This document shows, piece after piece, positions 5,677-5,805 of a DNA stretch of 5,805 nucleotides. Every line of letters starts with the position of its first letter. Positions within the stretch are counted from its first letter, which is position 1. The notes under the pieces were generated by a model. That model saw nothing but the letters and a program-made list of their open reading frames with translations, was not told the origin of the DNA and ran no database searches. Source of the DNA: Burkholderiaceae bacterium (GTDB taxonomy: Bacteria > Pseudomonadota > Gammaproteobacteria > Burkholderiales > Burkholderiaceae_D); contig JAISIS010000110.1 in the NCBI GenBank assembly GCA_031261905.1, forward strand, positions 1 to 5,805, in the 5' to 3' direction. Made by a program: the position numbers and the translations under genes.

Positions 5677-5805
5677 CTACGCTTTCAGAAAATCCTCGAA
5701 TCCGCCCATCCAGCGTTCCAGATGGGCTTCAACGATTTTCGCGGCGGCATTGCTTTTGTCTTTCAGCAGTCGCCCGGCAATTTGTTGTGCGGCCTCGATC
5801 AGATC
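5677..5805 (-). CDS. recG: Partial gene: probable C-terminus of ATP-dependent DNA helicase RecG
   Basis: Only the last 42 codons and a TAG stop (5677-5679) are inside the window; the gene continues beyond the right edge. The visible residues form a helical, alanine-rich tail (LIEAAQQIAGRLLKDK, then KIVEAHLERWMGGFEDFLKA). The pattern of a residue run like AxxIxxRLL, then a short helix ending in ERWM and an aromatic-rich end, resembles my recollection of the RecG C-terminus of E. coli (LARHIHERYP, then ALIERWMPE). RecG remodels stalled forks and branched DNA. recG lies near ubiA in several Burkholderiales, which supports the call. No helicase motif lies inside the window, so this is a similarity-by-eye assignment. 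Confidence 0.6.
   Translation of the reverse strand, partial: DLIEAAQQIAGRLLKDKSNAAAKIVEAHLERWMGGFEDFLKA

Overview
The window looks like chromosomal DNA of a betaproteobacterium, probably Burkholderiales. The evidence is moderately GC-rich sequence and a housekeeping set whose motifs and neighbours fit that group: ampD next to a PP0621-family gene, yggS-proC, a yqjD-yqjE-yqjK-like membrane gene trio, and ubiA next to what reads as the end of recG. The genus cannot be fixed from the sequence alone; this placement is inference.

Layout. Positions 1-139 are non-coding, with a perfect 8-bp hairpin and a duplicated 9-bp motif. A complete phage-type tyrosine recombinase (140-1120, +) follows and is the only mobile-element gene seen. 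It converges, with a 17-bp gap, on ampD (1138-1719, -), which recycles muropeptides. Just upstream of ampD, and probably in its operon, is a small membrane protein with a Cys/His zinc-binding-like tail (PP0621 family, 1732-2004, -). A 126-bp divergent spacer carries a consensus -10 hexamer facing yggS. Next come yggS (PLP homeostasis, 2131-2826, +) and proC (last step of proline synthesis, 2827-3657, +), directly abutting.

proC ends in a 4-bp stop-codon overlap with the leftward block: yqjK-like (3654-3980), yqjE-like holin-family protein (3977-4363) and a DUF883/YqjD-like protein (4381-4689). These three read as one operon in the order yqjD-yqjE-yqjK, as in Escherichia coli. Further upstream on the same strand are ubiA (4810-5667), for ubiquinone synthesis, and a partial gene at the right edge (5677-5805) that resembles the C-terminus of RecG helicase.

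Coding is dense and no gene is visibly broken. The only accessory element is the integrase with its upstream region; whether it belongs to a larger prophage or island to the left cannot be seen here. I found no CRISPR array, RNA gene or insertion sequence, and nothing that convincingly forms a new biological system.
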